From NCBI GenBank assembly GCA_946479225.1, contig CAMLFI010000197.1, positions 1-5,643 of the forward strand: DNA of 5,643 bases. Reading direction: 5' to 3'. Numbering within the stretch: position 1 is the stretch's first letter; each line of letters begins with the position of its first letter. Under the pieces are notes generated by a model. The model searched no databases, was not told where the DNA came from, and worked only from the letters and a program-made list of their open reading frames with translations. The DNA comes from an uncultured Mucilaginibacter sp. (GTDB lineage Bacteria; Bacteroidota; Bacteroidia; Sphingobacteriales; Sphingobacteriaceae). Shown in pieces: positions 1 through 5,643 of the stretch. A program made the position numbers and the translations under genes.

Positions 1-1259
1 ACGTAGAAAATTTTTCGGACATGTCCTTCATGCGCACAGGCAATGCGCTGAGCGCGTACTTTCCGTTTGCAAAAAAAGGATGGGAAGTTAAGCCGCCATC
101 AACTACTATCTATTTAAATGGCACCTATAAAGGCAAAGCTGTTTCGCCGTGGCGCACTACAATGGTAGCCAGATCACTTAACGCATTGACTAATTCAGAC
201 CTGATAACTAATTTATGCCCGCCGCCGCCAAAAGGATCAGATTTTTCGTGGGTTAAACCCGGCCGCAGTATGTGGCAATGGTGGAGCATTGGCGCGCCGA
301 AGCTGGATGACCAGAAACAATGGTTTGATGCAGCAGCCAAGCTAAAATGGGAATACTACCTGATTGATGATGGCTGGCGTAATTGGAAACAGGAAGGCAA
401 AGATCAATGGGCACTGCTTAAAGAGGCAATAGACTACGGCAAAACCGTTGGTGTAAAATCAATTGTTTGGGTTGATTCAAAGGAGTTTAGAAAAGCGCCG
501 GAGCGCAAGGTGTATCTGGATAAAGTTAAAGCCCTTGGCGCCGCCGGCATAAAAATAGACTTTATACCCGATGCCACTGCCGAGATAATGCAATGGTATG
601 CTGAAACACAGCAAGAGTGTGCCGATCTGCACTTATTACTTAACTTTCATGGCAGCGTAAAACCGACCGGGCTAAACCGTAGTTTCCCAAATGATATTAC
701 GCGCGAAGCCATACGTGGTAATGAGTATCATATGACCCGTTACCGCCGTGTTATGCCTCCGCAGCATGATGTTACGGTGCCCTTTACGCGCCTGTTAACC
801 GGTCCGGCTGATTTTACTTCGGTTATATTAGACCCGAAACAGCTTGCCACGACTAAATTTAGCTGGCCGCATGAGTTTGCACAGGCGATAGTTTACCTAT
901 CGCCGATAATACATTTTACAGATCAGTATCAGTTTTACCTGGACAACCCGATGTTTGACCTTTTTCAAACCGTACCTACCACTTGGGATGAAACCCGCGT
1001 ATTGCCATGCACCAGCATGGGCGATGTGGTAGCATTTGCAAGGCGTAAAGGCACAACCTGGTGGGTTGGTGTAATGAACGGGAGCGAAGAACGCGAGATA
1101 AAGATCCCGCTAGATTTCCTGACCAAAACAACCAAGGCTACGTTGGTTTATGATGGTGAAACTAATACCAGCGTTGATAGAAAAGAGCAAACTGTATCTA
1201 AGAAAGACGTATTAACCATTAAGCTGCGCCCGAGCGGTGGGTTTGTGGCTAAGATGTAG
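1..1259 (+). CDS. GH97 family alpha-glycosidase, C-terminal part (5'-truncated), probably retaining type
   Basis: The reading frame is open to the left edge (first full codon at 3), so the ATG at 21 is internal and 418 residues are visible. GH97 proteins are usually about 640-720 residues, so the signal peptide and most of the N-terminal beta-sandwich are missing. Counting from that ATG, residues 31-70 resemble the end of the N-terminal domain (a SPWRTTMVA stretch). The TIM barrel runs from about residue 82 (MWQWWS, then LIDDGW) to about 320. The C-terminal beta-domain (VVAFARRKGTTWWVGVMN) ends at 412. Asp180 in GIKIDF (codon 558-560) and Glu235 in RGNEY (723-725) are 55 residues apart, the same spacing as nucleophile D415 and acid/base E470 of the retaining alpha-galactosidase BT1871. 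HG at 210-211 sits where inverting SusB has the base E508. The likely role is exo-cleavage of alpha-linked oligosaccharides in the periplasm. Galactoside versus glucoside specificity is not decided. A hairpin terminator follows 22 bases after the stop. Confidence 0.93.
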   Translation, partial: VENFSDMSFMRTGNALSAYFPFAKKGWEVKPPSTTIYLNGTYKGKAVSPWRTTMVARSLNALTNSDLITNLCPPPPKGSDFSWVKPGRSMWQWWSIGAPKLDDQKQWFDAAAKLKWEYYLIDDGWRNWKQEGKDQWALLKEAIDYGKTVGVKSIVWVDSKEFRKAPERKVYLDKVKALGAAGIKIDFIPDATAEIMQWYAETQQECADLHLLLNFHGSVKPTGLNRSFPNDITREAIRGNEYHMTRYRRVMPPQHDVTVPFTRLLTGPADFTSVILDPKQLATTKFSWPHEFAQAIVYLSPIIHFTDQYQFYLDNPMFDLFQTVPTTWDETRVLPCTSMGDVVAFARRKGTTWWVGVMNGSEEREIKIPLDFLTKTTKATLVYDGETNTSVDRKEQTVSKKDVLTIKLRPSGGFVAKM

Positions 1260-1281
1260 TATTCCGTTAAATATCCTTAAT

Positions 1282-1316
1282 AAAAAAAGCTCTGGTATTT
1301 AGTCAGAGCTTTTTTT
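1282..1316 (+). terminator. Intrinsic terminator after the GH97 gene
   Basis: GCTCTG (1289-1294) pairs with CAGAGC (1304-1309) around a 9-base loop. The stem is extended by A7 (1282-1288) against T7 (1310-1316), giving 13 perfect pairs with a U-tract. It lies just after the GH97 stop and 150 bases before the next gene, so the two genes are probably transcribed separately. The A/T arms are symmetrical, so it could also act on the other strand. Confidence 0.85.
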
Positions 1317-1468
1317 ATAAGACGTCATTTAAACGCATTTGCATCTTTAAAATACTTATGGCAGATAACCCGTGAACTTTTTATTCAAAAAAAACCAATA
1401 TTCCCGATAAATTAAATATTAATTTGTTCAGGACTTTATCCAAAGGGTTGTCCACTTAAACAAGAGTC

Positions 1469-2341
1469 ATGAATAAATTTCATCTAATTTGTTTGCTTAC
1501 GCTGTCTTGCGCATTTTCCGCAAAGGCCCAGCACAATAAAGAAATAGAGGTGTACCTTATTGGCGGGCAGTCTAATGCTACAGGTCAGGGTTATATCGCG
1601 AATATGACGGATACGATGCAAATCGACAGAAGGGTATTTGTCTTTCATTCCGGCAAACCACACCTTAACAGCGGCTTGCCACCTTTCACTATCCAACCAC
1701 TTCGCCAAGCTTCAGAATCACCGGACAGGTTCGGACCTGAACTGGGTTTTGGCAGCAAGCTCCAAAAATTAAGAGGAAAAGCTCAAATCGCTCTTATCAA
1801 GCATGCACACAGCGGCACTGACTTGTATAACCAATGGAACCCGGGAAAAAACAAAGCCGACACCTCTGACTGGGGCGTGCAATATAAAATTTTTGTTAAA
1901 ACAGTTAGCGCGGGATTGGACAGTCTGCGTAGACGCGGTTATTATCCGGTAATTAAAGGTATGCTTTGGCAACAAGGCGAAAATGACGCTGATAAGGGCG
2001 ACACCATTAGTAAGCAATACGGAAAAAACCTGGGGCACTTTTTTGAACGGGTGCGCAAACAATTCAACGCTCCCAAAATGCTGTTTGTTTACGGTTATGT
2101 CTATCCTCCGCCAAATACAGGCAAGGGCATTAGCCAGGTGCGACAGGCCGAGCATGATATTGATCAGGATTCGAAAACATCAATATCCGTAAAAAGGGCA
2201 TTCGTTGTCCAAACAGATGATCTGAGCCAACGGGCGGATGATCCCCATACGCCTTATCCAAAAGATCATATCCACTTCGGTACTAAAGGAACCTGGGATT
2301 TGGGAGTCAGGATGGCCGAGAAAATGAATAGTAAACTTTGA
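1469..2341 (+). CDS. Secreted SGNH/SASA-type carbohydrate acetylesterase (CE6-like)
   Basis: This 290-residue protein carries the SASA (sialate O-acetylesterase / CE6 acetylxylan esterase) layout of the SGNH hydrolase fold. Block I is GGQSN with nucleophile Ser35 (codon 1571-1573). RFGPELGFG at 88-95 is the conserved segment after the N-terminal strand. HSGTDL (114-119) supplies a glycine for the oxyanion hole. WQQGEND (167-173) is block III. Asp266 and His269 in KDHIHF form the block V DxxH pair. Residues 1-20 are a signal peptide (hydrophobic LICLLTL, then AKA before Gln21), so the enzyme is exported to the periplasm or outside. The expected reaction is removal of O-acetyl groups from sugars such as xylan or other decorated glycans. 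The substrate cannot be read from sequence. The start is supported because the signal peptide begins at once. There is no Shine-Dalgarno sequence, as is usual in Bacteroidota. The length fits single-domain SASA enzymes rather than the longer two-domain sialate esterases. It has its own terminator and appears monocistronic. Confidence 0.9.
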   Translation: MNKFHLICLLTLSCAFSAKAQHNKEIEVYLIGGQSNATGQGYIANMTDTMQIDRRVFVFHSGKPHLNSGLPPFTIQPLRQASESPDRFGPELGFGSKLQKLRGKAQIALIKHAHSGTDLYNQWNPGKNKADTSDWGVQYKIFVKTVSAGLDSLRRRGYYPVIKGMLWQQGENDADKGDTISKQYGKNLGHFFERVRKQFNAPKMLFVYGYVYPPPNTGKGISQVRQAEHDIDQDSKTSISVKRAFVVQTDDLSQRADDPHTPYPKDHIHFGTKGTWDLGVRMAEKMNSKL

Positions 2342-2364
2342 AAACTTATTATAAATAAAAAAGA

Positions 2365-2398
2365 AAAACCCCTTAAATCATACGATTTAAGGGGTTTT
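2365..2398. terminator. Bidirectional terminator between the acetylesterase and tRNA-Pro
   Basis: AAAACCCCTTAAATC (2365-2379) pairs perfectly with GATTTAAGGGGTTTT (2384-2398) around a 4-base loop, giving a 15-bp stem. It lies 23 bases after the esterase stop and 23 bases beyond the 3' end of the convergent tRNA gene. On the + strand the T-run is only four bases and lies inside the stem. On the - strand the stem is followed by TTTTTCTTTTTTATTTA-like sequence, so the hairpin is the better terminator for the tRNA transcript and probably serves both. Confidence 0.85.
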
Positions 2399-2421
2399 CG
2401 ATTCTATTGGATCACTCTACG

Positions 2422-2495
2422 TCGGGATGGCGGGATTCGAACCCACGACCTCCAGCACCCCATGCTGGCGCGATACCGGGCTACGCTACATCCCG
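2422..2495 (-). tRNA. tRNA-Pro (anticodon GGG)
   Basis: The - strand folds as a full cloverleaf of 74 bases without CCA. The acceptor stem is CGGGATG with CATCCCG plus discriminator A. The D-arm is GCGT-AGCCCGGTA-TCGC, with a U-U apposition at 13/22. The anticodon stem is CCAGC with GCTGG around loop ATGGGGT, and the T-arm GTGGG-TTCGAAT-CCCGC is canonical. The anticodon GGG is read at 2461-2459, preceded by U33. The layout, loop and discriminator closely match E. coli proL, which also reads CCC/CCU proline codons. CCA is not encoded (the next bases are CG), as is normal in Bacteroidota. The gene is transcribed leftward into the shared hairpin at 2365-2398. Confidence 0.97.
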
Positions 2496-2923
2496 TTTAT
2501 TTTCTGCTGCTTGTAACCCCCTGTAAACCAACATTGACTCCGTATTGCCATTTGATGATTGTTGTTAATTCCCCGGTAGTACACAAAGCCGTAAACAGGT
2601 CGACAAATATAAAAAATGAGACTAAAAGTTGTCAAATAGATTTAAAATTAAGATGTGTCTATCATATCTGCATTGAATTAGGAAAACAAATTTTGTCAAT
2701 GTTCATCCTCATGTTTCAATTCACAGAAACTTAGATTTTATCTTTTATAGAGGTTGTATAAATGTTGAATTGGATGTTGGGGCTATAGCCTTTAAAAGGT
2801 AAAAAGTGCAAATGAATATTCAAAGGTTTTTCCGCAGCAAATAAAAGGAATCCATTCGGGTTGGATAATTGGGTTTATGCATCCACTCAACGACGGTTTC
2901 CAGATTGGGAAAATTATGACGTT
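2496..2923. other. AT-rich intergenic stretch without a convincing gene
   Basis: This stretch lies between the tRNA-Pro 5' end and the stop of the lipoprotein gene. The candidate tRNA promoter lies within it. A + strand open frame (2462-2734) starts inside the tRNA and gives a low-complexity product with no family signature, so it is not called. GGCTATAGCC at 2781-2790 is a perfect palindrome of unknown meaning. The last ~100 bases contain a 37-codon - strand frame (2820-2933) described in the findings. I see no clear terminator for the lipoprotein gene and no repeat or mobile element. Confidence 0.6.
2604..2636 (-). promoter_or_regulatory. Candidate promoter of tRNA-Pro
   Basis: On the - strand TATATTTG (2611-2604) matches the Bacteroidota -7 consensus TAnnTTTG exactly. 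TTTG (2636-2633, in a TTTGAC context) lies 21 bases upstream, as expected for the -33 element. The predicted start near 2597 would give a leader of about 100 bases that is removed to form the tRNA 5' end. The match is by eye against a short consensus in AT-rich DNA. Confidence 0.5.
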
Positions 2924-3640
2924 TTACAGAAATCTACCCATTTTTATCCTTACGTATCCGTTATGAAGCGTAATTGGAACGCTACTATCTTTCATAAATA
3001 AATTAGTGTTAAAAATACCCTCGAATACATATCCACCGGTTTTCAGTTGTTTTAACTTAACTATTTTAAACTCCGAGTTGGCCTGGCTGTTTTCGTTCAG
3101 TATGTTTTGTCGGCCAAACACACTAATGTCGAATGTTGTAATAGCTCGTCTTTCTTTAAACTGAAGAAAGCCAATAGCAACCCCGTTATGAGAGTTATCT
3201 CTATTGAAGTCAATAGGATAAGCATAAGCCCCAATTGATATTAATTGAGTTACGCTTTTAAGTGTTGCAAAGGTGCCTAAAACGTTGGTATAGTTTAAAT
3301 CAGTTTTTGCGAACTTTTTTACAAAATATAAAGTAATTGCACCGTCACTGCCGGAAAACGTAATTTCACGCGAGAAAAGTAAAGTGTCATTATCAACCGA
3401 AAACTCTCTGCCATCTGAACTTTTTTTATCTATTCGTTTATTTGCTTCCCGGTTCCCTATAACTTGTGAACTTACTTCATTAAAAGCATACTGTTTTCCA
3501 TCAATGATAAATGAAATACTATCATTCAAAGTAACCTCGTCATTTAAAACGCGTTCATTGGGTTGTACTACCTCGCTTTTTCTGCACGACGCTGCAATAA
3601 CAAAAAATAAAGAGAGATAGAAGAGTGTTGTGTTTTTCAT
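2924..3640 (-). CDS. Hypothetical Bacteroidota lipoprotein, beta-rich
   Basis: I cannot assign this 238-residue protein to a named function. The N-terminus is a lipoprotein signal: MKNTT, a hydrophobic stretch (LFYLSLFFVIAA), then AASC with Cys19 (codon 3586-3584) followed by RKSE. It should be lipid-anchored, in the inner or outer membrane. The mature part alternates hydrophobic and polar residues as in a beta-sandwich. It has an early SFIIDGKQYAF strand pair, and near the C-terminus GGYVFEGIFNTNLF followed by ITLHNGYVRIKM. This 'idGk.y ... y.F.G.F ... i.nG...i' arrangement recurs in small Bacteroidota lipoproteins of unknown function (DUF6252- or DUF5025-like), a resemblance only. Cys19 is the only cysteine. 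It is separated from both neighbours by more than 350 bases and lies in DNA more AT-rich than the enzymes. No Shine-Dalgarno sequence is visible, and a weak TATATTTA box lies 20 bases upstream of the ATG. Confidence 0.8.
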   Translation of the reverse strand: MKNTTLFYLSLFFVIAASCRKSEVVQPNERVLNDEVTLNDSISFIIDGKQYAFNEVSSQVIGNREANKRIDKKSSDGREFSVDNDTLLFSREITFSGSDGAITLYFVKKFAKTDLNYTNVLGTFATLKSVTQLISIGAYAYPIDFNRDNSHNGVAIGFLQFKERRAITTFDISVFGRQNILNENSQANSEFKIVKLKQLKTGGYVFEGIFNTNLFMKDSSVPITLHNGYVRIKMGRFL

Positions 3641-3659
3641 GACAGGTGTTTAGATAGCG

Positions 3660-3667
3660 TAAATATA
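3660..3667 (-). promoter_or_regulatory. Weak -7-like box upstream of the lipoprotein gene
   Basis: TATATTTA on the - strand differs from TAnnTTTG only in its last base and ends 20 bases before the ATG at 3640. No TTTG is found 19-21 bases further upstream, so this is only half of a Bacteroidota promoter. Confidence 0.25.
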
Positions 3668-3814
3668 AAACTTTCTGTGAAAAAAAGCCCCGACATTTTA
3701 TAACCTTCTATACACGTGTTAAAGATCTGGTACACGAGTATCTTGGCTGCACTTTTAATGTTGCTTATATTGAATCTGAAATATCTTTAAACAGACTTAG
3801 TCGCTGGATTGGTT

Positions 3815-3972
3815 TTAGTCATTTATGTGCGTTAATGTATTCAGCTCCATTTTGTGTCGGTGTCTTGTATCATAGCCATCAGCTAATTCGTAAACTTGCA
3901 AACCTTCAGTAGTTAGAATGAGGTTAATCACATTCCGGACTTCCGCATCATCATATATGATAAGCTAGCCAC
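3815..3972 (-). pseudogene. Relic of a response-regulator receiver domain
   Basis: A - strand frame from codon 3964-3962 to a TAA at 3817-3815 reads LIIYDDAEVRNVINLIL, then TTEG, LQVYELADGYD and, further on, HKMELNTLTHIND. This follows the CheY-like receiver pattern: a hydrophobic strand ending in the acidic pair (DD, codons 5-6), an amphipathic helix, strand two, the ADG turn, and a third strand where PDLILLDI is expected. The phosphoacceptor position, about 40 residues after the acidic pair, is His instead of Asp. The frame stops right after it, and a normal receiver is about 120 residues. Just upstream, GTGGCT (3972-3967) would join this frame if one base had been lost, since the current frame has a TAG at 3967-3965. 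The likely reading is a decayed orphan response regulator, non-functional. The alternative is a chance resemblance over about 35 residues. Confidence 0.5.
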
Positions 3973-3985
3973 CCTAAAATAATCT

Positions 3986-4015
3986 TTTGTAAAAACCCGC
4001 TACATTAGTACCTTG
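3986..4015 (+). promoter_or_regulatory. Candidate promoter of the tannase-like gene
   Basis: TTTG at 3986-3989 is followed after 19 bases by TACCTTG (4009-4015), close to the Bacteroidota -33/-7 pattern TTTG-N19-21-TAnnTTTG. One T of the -7 box is missing. The predicted start near 4022 would leave a leader of roughly 15 bases before the ATG at 4037. The site overlaps the 5' side of the receiver relic's former upstream region. Confidence 0.4.
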
Positions 4016-4036
4016 TATGTCCAAAACCACCTAATC

Positions 4037-5643
4037 ATGAGGCCAATAATTATACTTAAAGCAATATTTTTTTTATTAATAAGCAGCTCTGTATTCGGGC
4101 AGGCAACTACAGGCAATATTGTTATCAGCAAAGCTGATATTGAAAAAGCCGGGCGCTCCATTCCTGCTTCAGCTATTGGCGAGCCGGTTGGTTCGGTTGT
4201 ATTATACGAGCCGCGTTGGGTTGATGCAACGGCAACAACCCCTGCCCACGGCATTGTGGAGGGTTCCATCATGCCGGTTGATCCAAAAGGATGGCCCATT
4301 AATTTCAGGGTGATACTTCCTGCAAGCTGGTCTTTAAGGGGTATGCAGCAAGGCGGCGGCGGAATGAACGGATCGCTTGGCGTAAGCGCAAGGGGTGCTT
4401 CGCTTGGTAAAGGATTCGCGCTATATGGCAGCGACGGCGGTCACCAGGCCGGAGGTATGGGGCCGAACAAACCCCTGGCAACGGGACCGGGCGGCGATGA
4501 ATGGGCGCTTAATGACGAAGCCATAAAAAATCTGGGCTATATGCAAATGAAAAAAACGCATGATGCAGCCATAGTTATTATGGAACGGGTGTATGGTAAA
4601 AAACCAACCTACAATTATTATGTAGGTACATCGCAGGGAGGCCGTGAAGCGCTTACCGTTGCACAGCGTTACCCTGCCGACTATGACGGCATTATTGCCA
4701 ATGTGCCTATCGTTAACAATACAACCCTTATGCTTGCCCCTGTGCTTGCACGCATACAGGAAAAACCTGCCACAAACTGGGTTACGCCTGCAAAAGTAAA
4801 AGCTATTACAGCTGAGTTTATGAGACAGAGCGATACGCTTGATGGAATATCAGACGGAATGATCAACAATTATATGGCTGCGCGCGCCATTTTTAATGTA
4901 AAAGACGGTATTGGGCCTAAAGATCCCTGGAAAGCGCTAAGAGCGCCAAACGGAATAGATCCAAACCCCGCGGATGCAACAGTGAATGCGAAGCTTACCG
5001 ACGGGCAAATAAAAACGCTCGAATTTATGTACAGCCCGTACACCTGGAAAACACCTTTAGCCAATGGTGTTAAATCCTTCGGAATGTGGTTGCCGAATAC
5101 CTCGCCGGCCGATTTTGGAATGATTGCCGGGAGCCGTTTTAAAGGGCAGGAAGGCGCCGCCGAAAATGCACCGATGTTCACCCACCTTGGAGTTTTAGGT
5201 ACTACCGGATTTTTAATGAAGGACATTAAAGCCAATTCGCTTGATTATGTAGAGGACGGTCCTTATGTAAAGCGCAGACAGGAAATATCAACATGGCTGG
5301 ATGCAACCAACCCCGATCTTTCTGCATTTTATAAACGAGGCGGAAAAATAATAGTTACCATTGGTTTGATGGATAATCTGGCTTCAGACGGAGCACAGTT
5401 GGATTATTATCAGTCGTTGCTTGATAAAATGGGAAGAAATAAGGTGGATGAATTTGCCAGGTTATTTGTGGTACCGCATGGCGGCCACGGGTTAAGTGGC
5501 AAAGGATATGCTGTTAACGGCGAAGGAAAACCTGTGAAAGTAAAAAACATTGCCGGCCCAAGCGGCGACGATAACATTGATCAGCTAGTATCATGGGTAG
5601 AAAAAAAGCAGGCACCTGCTAAAACCCTTGTCATAGACGAAAA
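4037..5643 (+). CDS. Secreted tannase/feruloyl-esterase-family alpha/beta hydrolase (3'-truncated), cysteine-free
   Basis: The frame runs from ATG 4037 to the right edge without a stop: 535 codons plus two bases. Residues 1-21 are a signal peptide (IIILKAIFFLLISS, cleavage likely after VFG, before Gln22), which supports the start. The protein follows the tannase/feruloyl esterase family (PF07519): a Gly-rich QGGGGMNG near 105-112, and nucleophile-elbow YYVGTSQGGREAL with Ser199 (4631-4633) followed by AQRYPADYDGIIA. The lid segment DTLDGISDGMI (266-276) is the family's calcium-site loop. GLMDNL gives Asp446 (5372-5374), and VVPHGGHG gives His484 (5486-5488). It should hydrolyse an ester, possibly of plant phenolics, in the periplasm or outside. 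Family members are about 500-600 residues, so little is missing. Classic members have Cys before the Ser and after the His (CS-D-HC). Here these are Thr198 and Gly485, and no Cys occurs anywhere. The substrate is therefore unsure. No Shine-Dalgarno sequence is seen, and a promoter-like pair lies upstream. Confidence 0.9.
   Translation, partial: MRPIIILKAIFFLLISSSVFGQATTGNIVISKADIEKAGRSIPASAIGEPVGSVVLYEPRWVDATATTPAHGIVEGSIMPVDPKGWPINFRVILPASWSLRGMQQGGGGMNGSLGVSARGASLGKGFALYGSDGGHQAGGMGPNKPLATGPGGDEWALNDEAIKNLGYMQMKKTHDAAIVIMERVYGKKPTYNYYVGTSQGGREALTVAQRYPADYDGIIANVPIVNNTTLMLAPVLARIQEKPATNWVTPAKVKAITAEFMRQSDTLDGISDGMINNYMAARAIFNVKDGIGPKDPWKALRAPNGIDPNPADATVNAKLTDGQIKTLEFMYSPYTWKTPLANGVKSFGMWLPNTSPADFGMIAGSRFKGQEGAAENAPMFTHLGVLGTTGFLMKDIKANSLDYVEDGPYVKRRQEISTWLDATNPDLSAFYKRGGKIIVTIGLMDNLASDGAQLDYYQSLLDKMGRNKVDEFARLFVVPHGGHGLSGKGYAVNGEGKPVKVKNIAGPSGDDNIDQLVSWVEKKQAPAKTLVIDE

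Larger units (their letters stand above)
3641..4036. other. Gene-poor divergent intergenic region
   Basis: This lies between the divergently transcribed lipoprotein and tannase-like genes. It contains the receiver-domain relic (3815-3972, -) and a candidate promoter for the rightward gene (3986-4015). The part 3670-3814 holds no gene I can recognise. A + strand frame is open from 3658 to 3912 but lacks a start codon near its beginning and shows no family signature. No terminator-like hairpin is apparent. Confidence 0.6.

Noticed and set aside
1419..1426. TTAATTTG as the -7 box of the acetylesterase promoter
   Set aside because: It differs from TAnnTTTG in the second base and has no TTTG 19-21 bases upstream, so it was not called as a promoter.
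1469..1531. Acetylesterase as a lipoprotein (TLSC near residue 14)
   Set aside because: The residue three before Cys14 is Thr, a poor lipobox, and a good signal peptidase I site (AKA before Gln21) follows.
1484..2192. Other frames within the acetylesterase gene, on both strands
   Set aside because: They overlap a well-supported SGNH esterase with all its motif blocks and show no family features of their own.
2422..2495. tRNA-Pro as the attachment site of an integrated island
   Set aside because: No second copy of the tRNA 3' end, integrase gene or inverted-repeat boundary is visible. The 3' end of the tRNA faces the esterase, not the AT-rich segment.
2462..2734. Open + strand frame of 90 codons
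   Set aside because: It starts inside the tRNA-Pro gene on the opposite strand, runs through AT-rich intergenic DNA and has no recognisable domain.
3658..3912. Open + strand frame containing TRVKDLVHEYLG and SLNRLSRWIGFS, faintly like a helix-turn-helix protein
   Set aside because: It lacks a start codon near its beginning, its second half is antisense to the receiver relic, and the resemblance to AraC-type helices is too loose to support.
3951..3960. Perfect palindrome TCATATATGA as an operator
   Set aside because: It falls inside the receiver relic at the codons of the Tyr-Asp-Asp segment, so it is explained by former coding sequence and AT richness.
4000..5235. Open - strand frames at 4000-4299, 4681-4869 and 4870-5235
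   Set aside because: All lie antisense to the continuous tannase-family frame, which carries a signal peptide and catalytic motifs. Their products look like reverse readings of it.

Overview
The window looks like part of a Bacteroidota chromosome, most likely a plant-polymer-degrading Sphingobacteriaceae such as a Mucilaginibacter or Pedobacter relative. This genus-level guess is an inference. It rests on a GH97 glycosidase, exported esterases whose mature proteins would start with Gln, start codons without Shine-Dalgarno sequences, a tRNA gene without encoded CCA, and promoter-like TTTG / TAnnTTTG elements of the Bacteroidota type.

Layout: (1) positions 1-1259 (+) hold the C-terminal ~418 residues of a GH97 glycosidase cut by the left edge, closed by a strong hairpin terminator. 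(2) Positions 1469-2341 (+) hold a complete secreted SGNH/SASA-type (CE6-like) carbohydrate acetylesterase. (3) A perfect 15-bp hairpin at 2365-2398 separates this gene from a convergent tRNA-Pro(GGG) at 2422-2495 (-). (4) Positions ~2496-4036 form an AT-rich, gene-poor stretch with one orphan lipoprotein (2924-3640, -), an apparent relic of a response-regulator receiver domain (3815-3972, -) and a possible short coding remnant (2820-2933, -). (5) From 4037 to the right edge runs a 535-residue, 3'-truncated, secreted tannase/feruloyl-esterase-family hydrolase. It is the largest gene here.

The three enzymes (alpha-glycosidase, acetylesterase, tannase-like esterase) fit a saccharolytic lifestyle in which glycosidic, acetyl and possibly phenolic ester bonds of plant polymers are cut. 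Each has its own transcription boundary, so they are neighbours rather than one visible operon, and no SusC/SusD pair is in view.

The most notable observations are two. The tannase-family protein has no cysteines in its visible length and has lost both halves of the family's CS-D-HC disulfide motif while keeping a plausible Ser-Asp-His triad. There is also a decayed receiver domain in what otherwise looks like empty intergenic DNA. I do not see a defence system, CRISPR array, insertion sequence or other clearly new multi-gene system.
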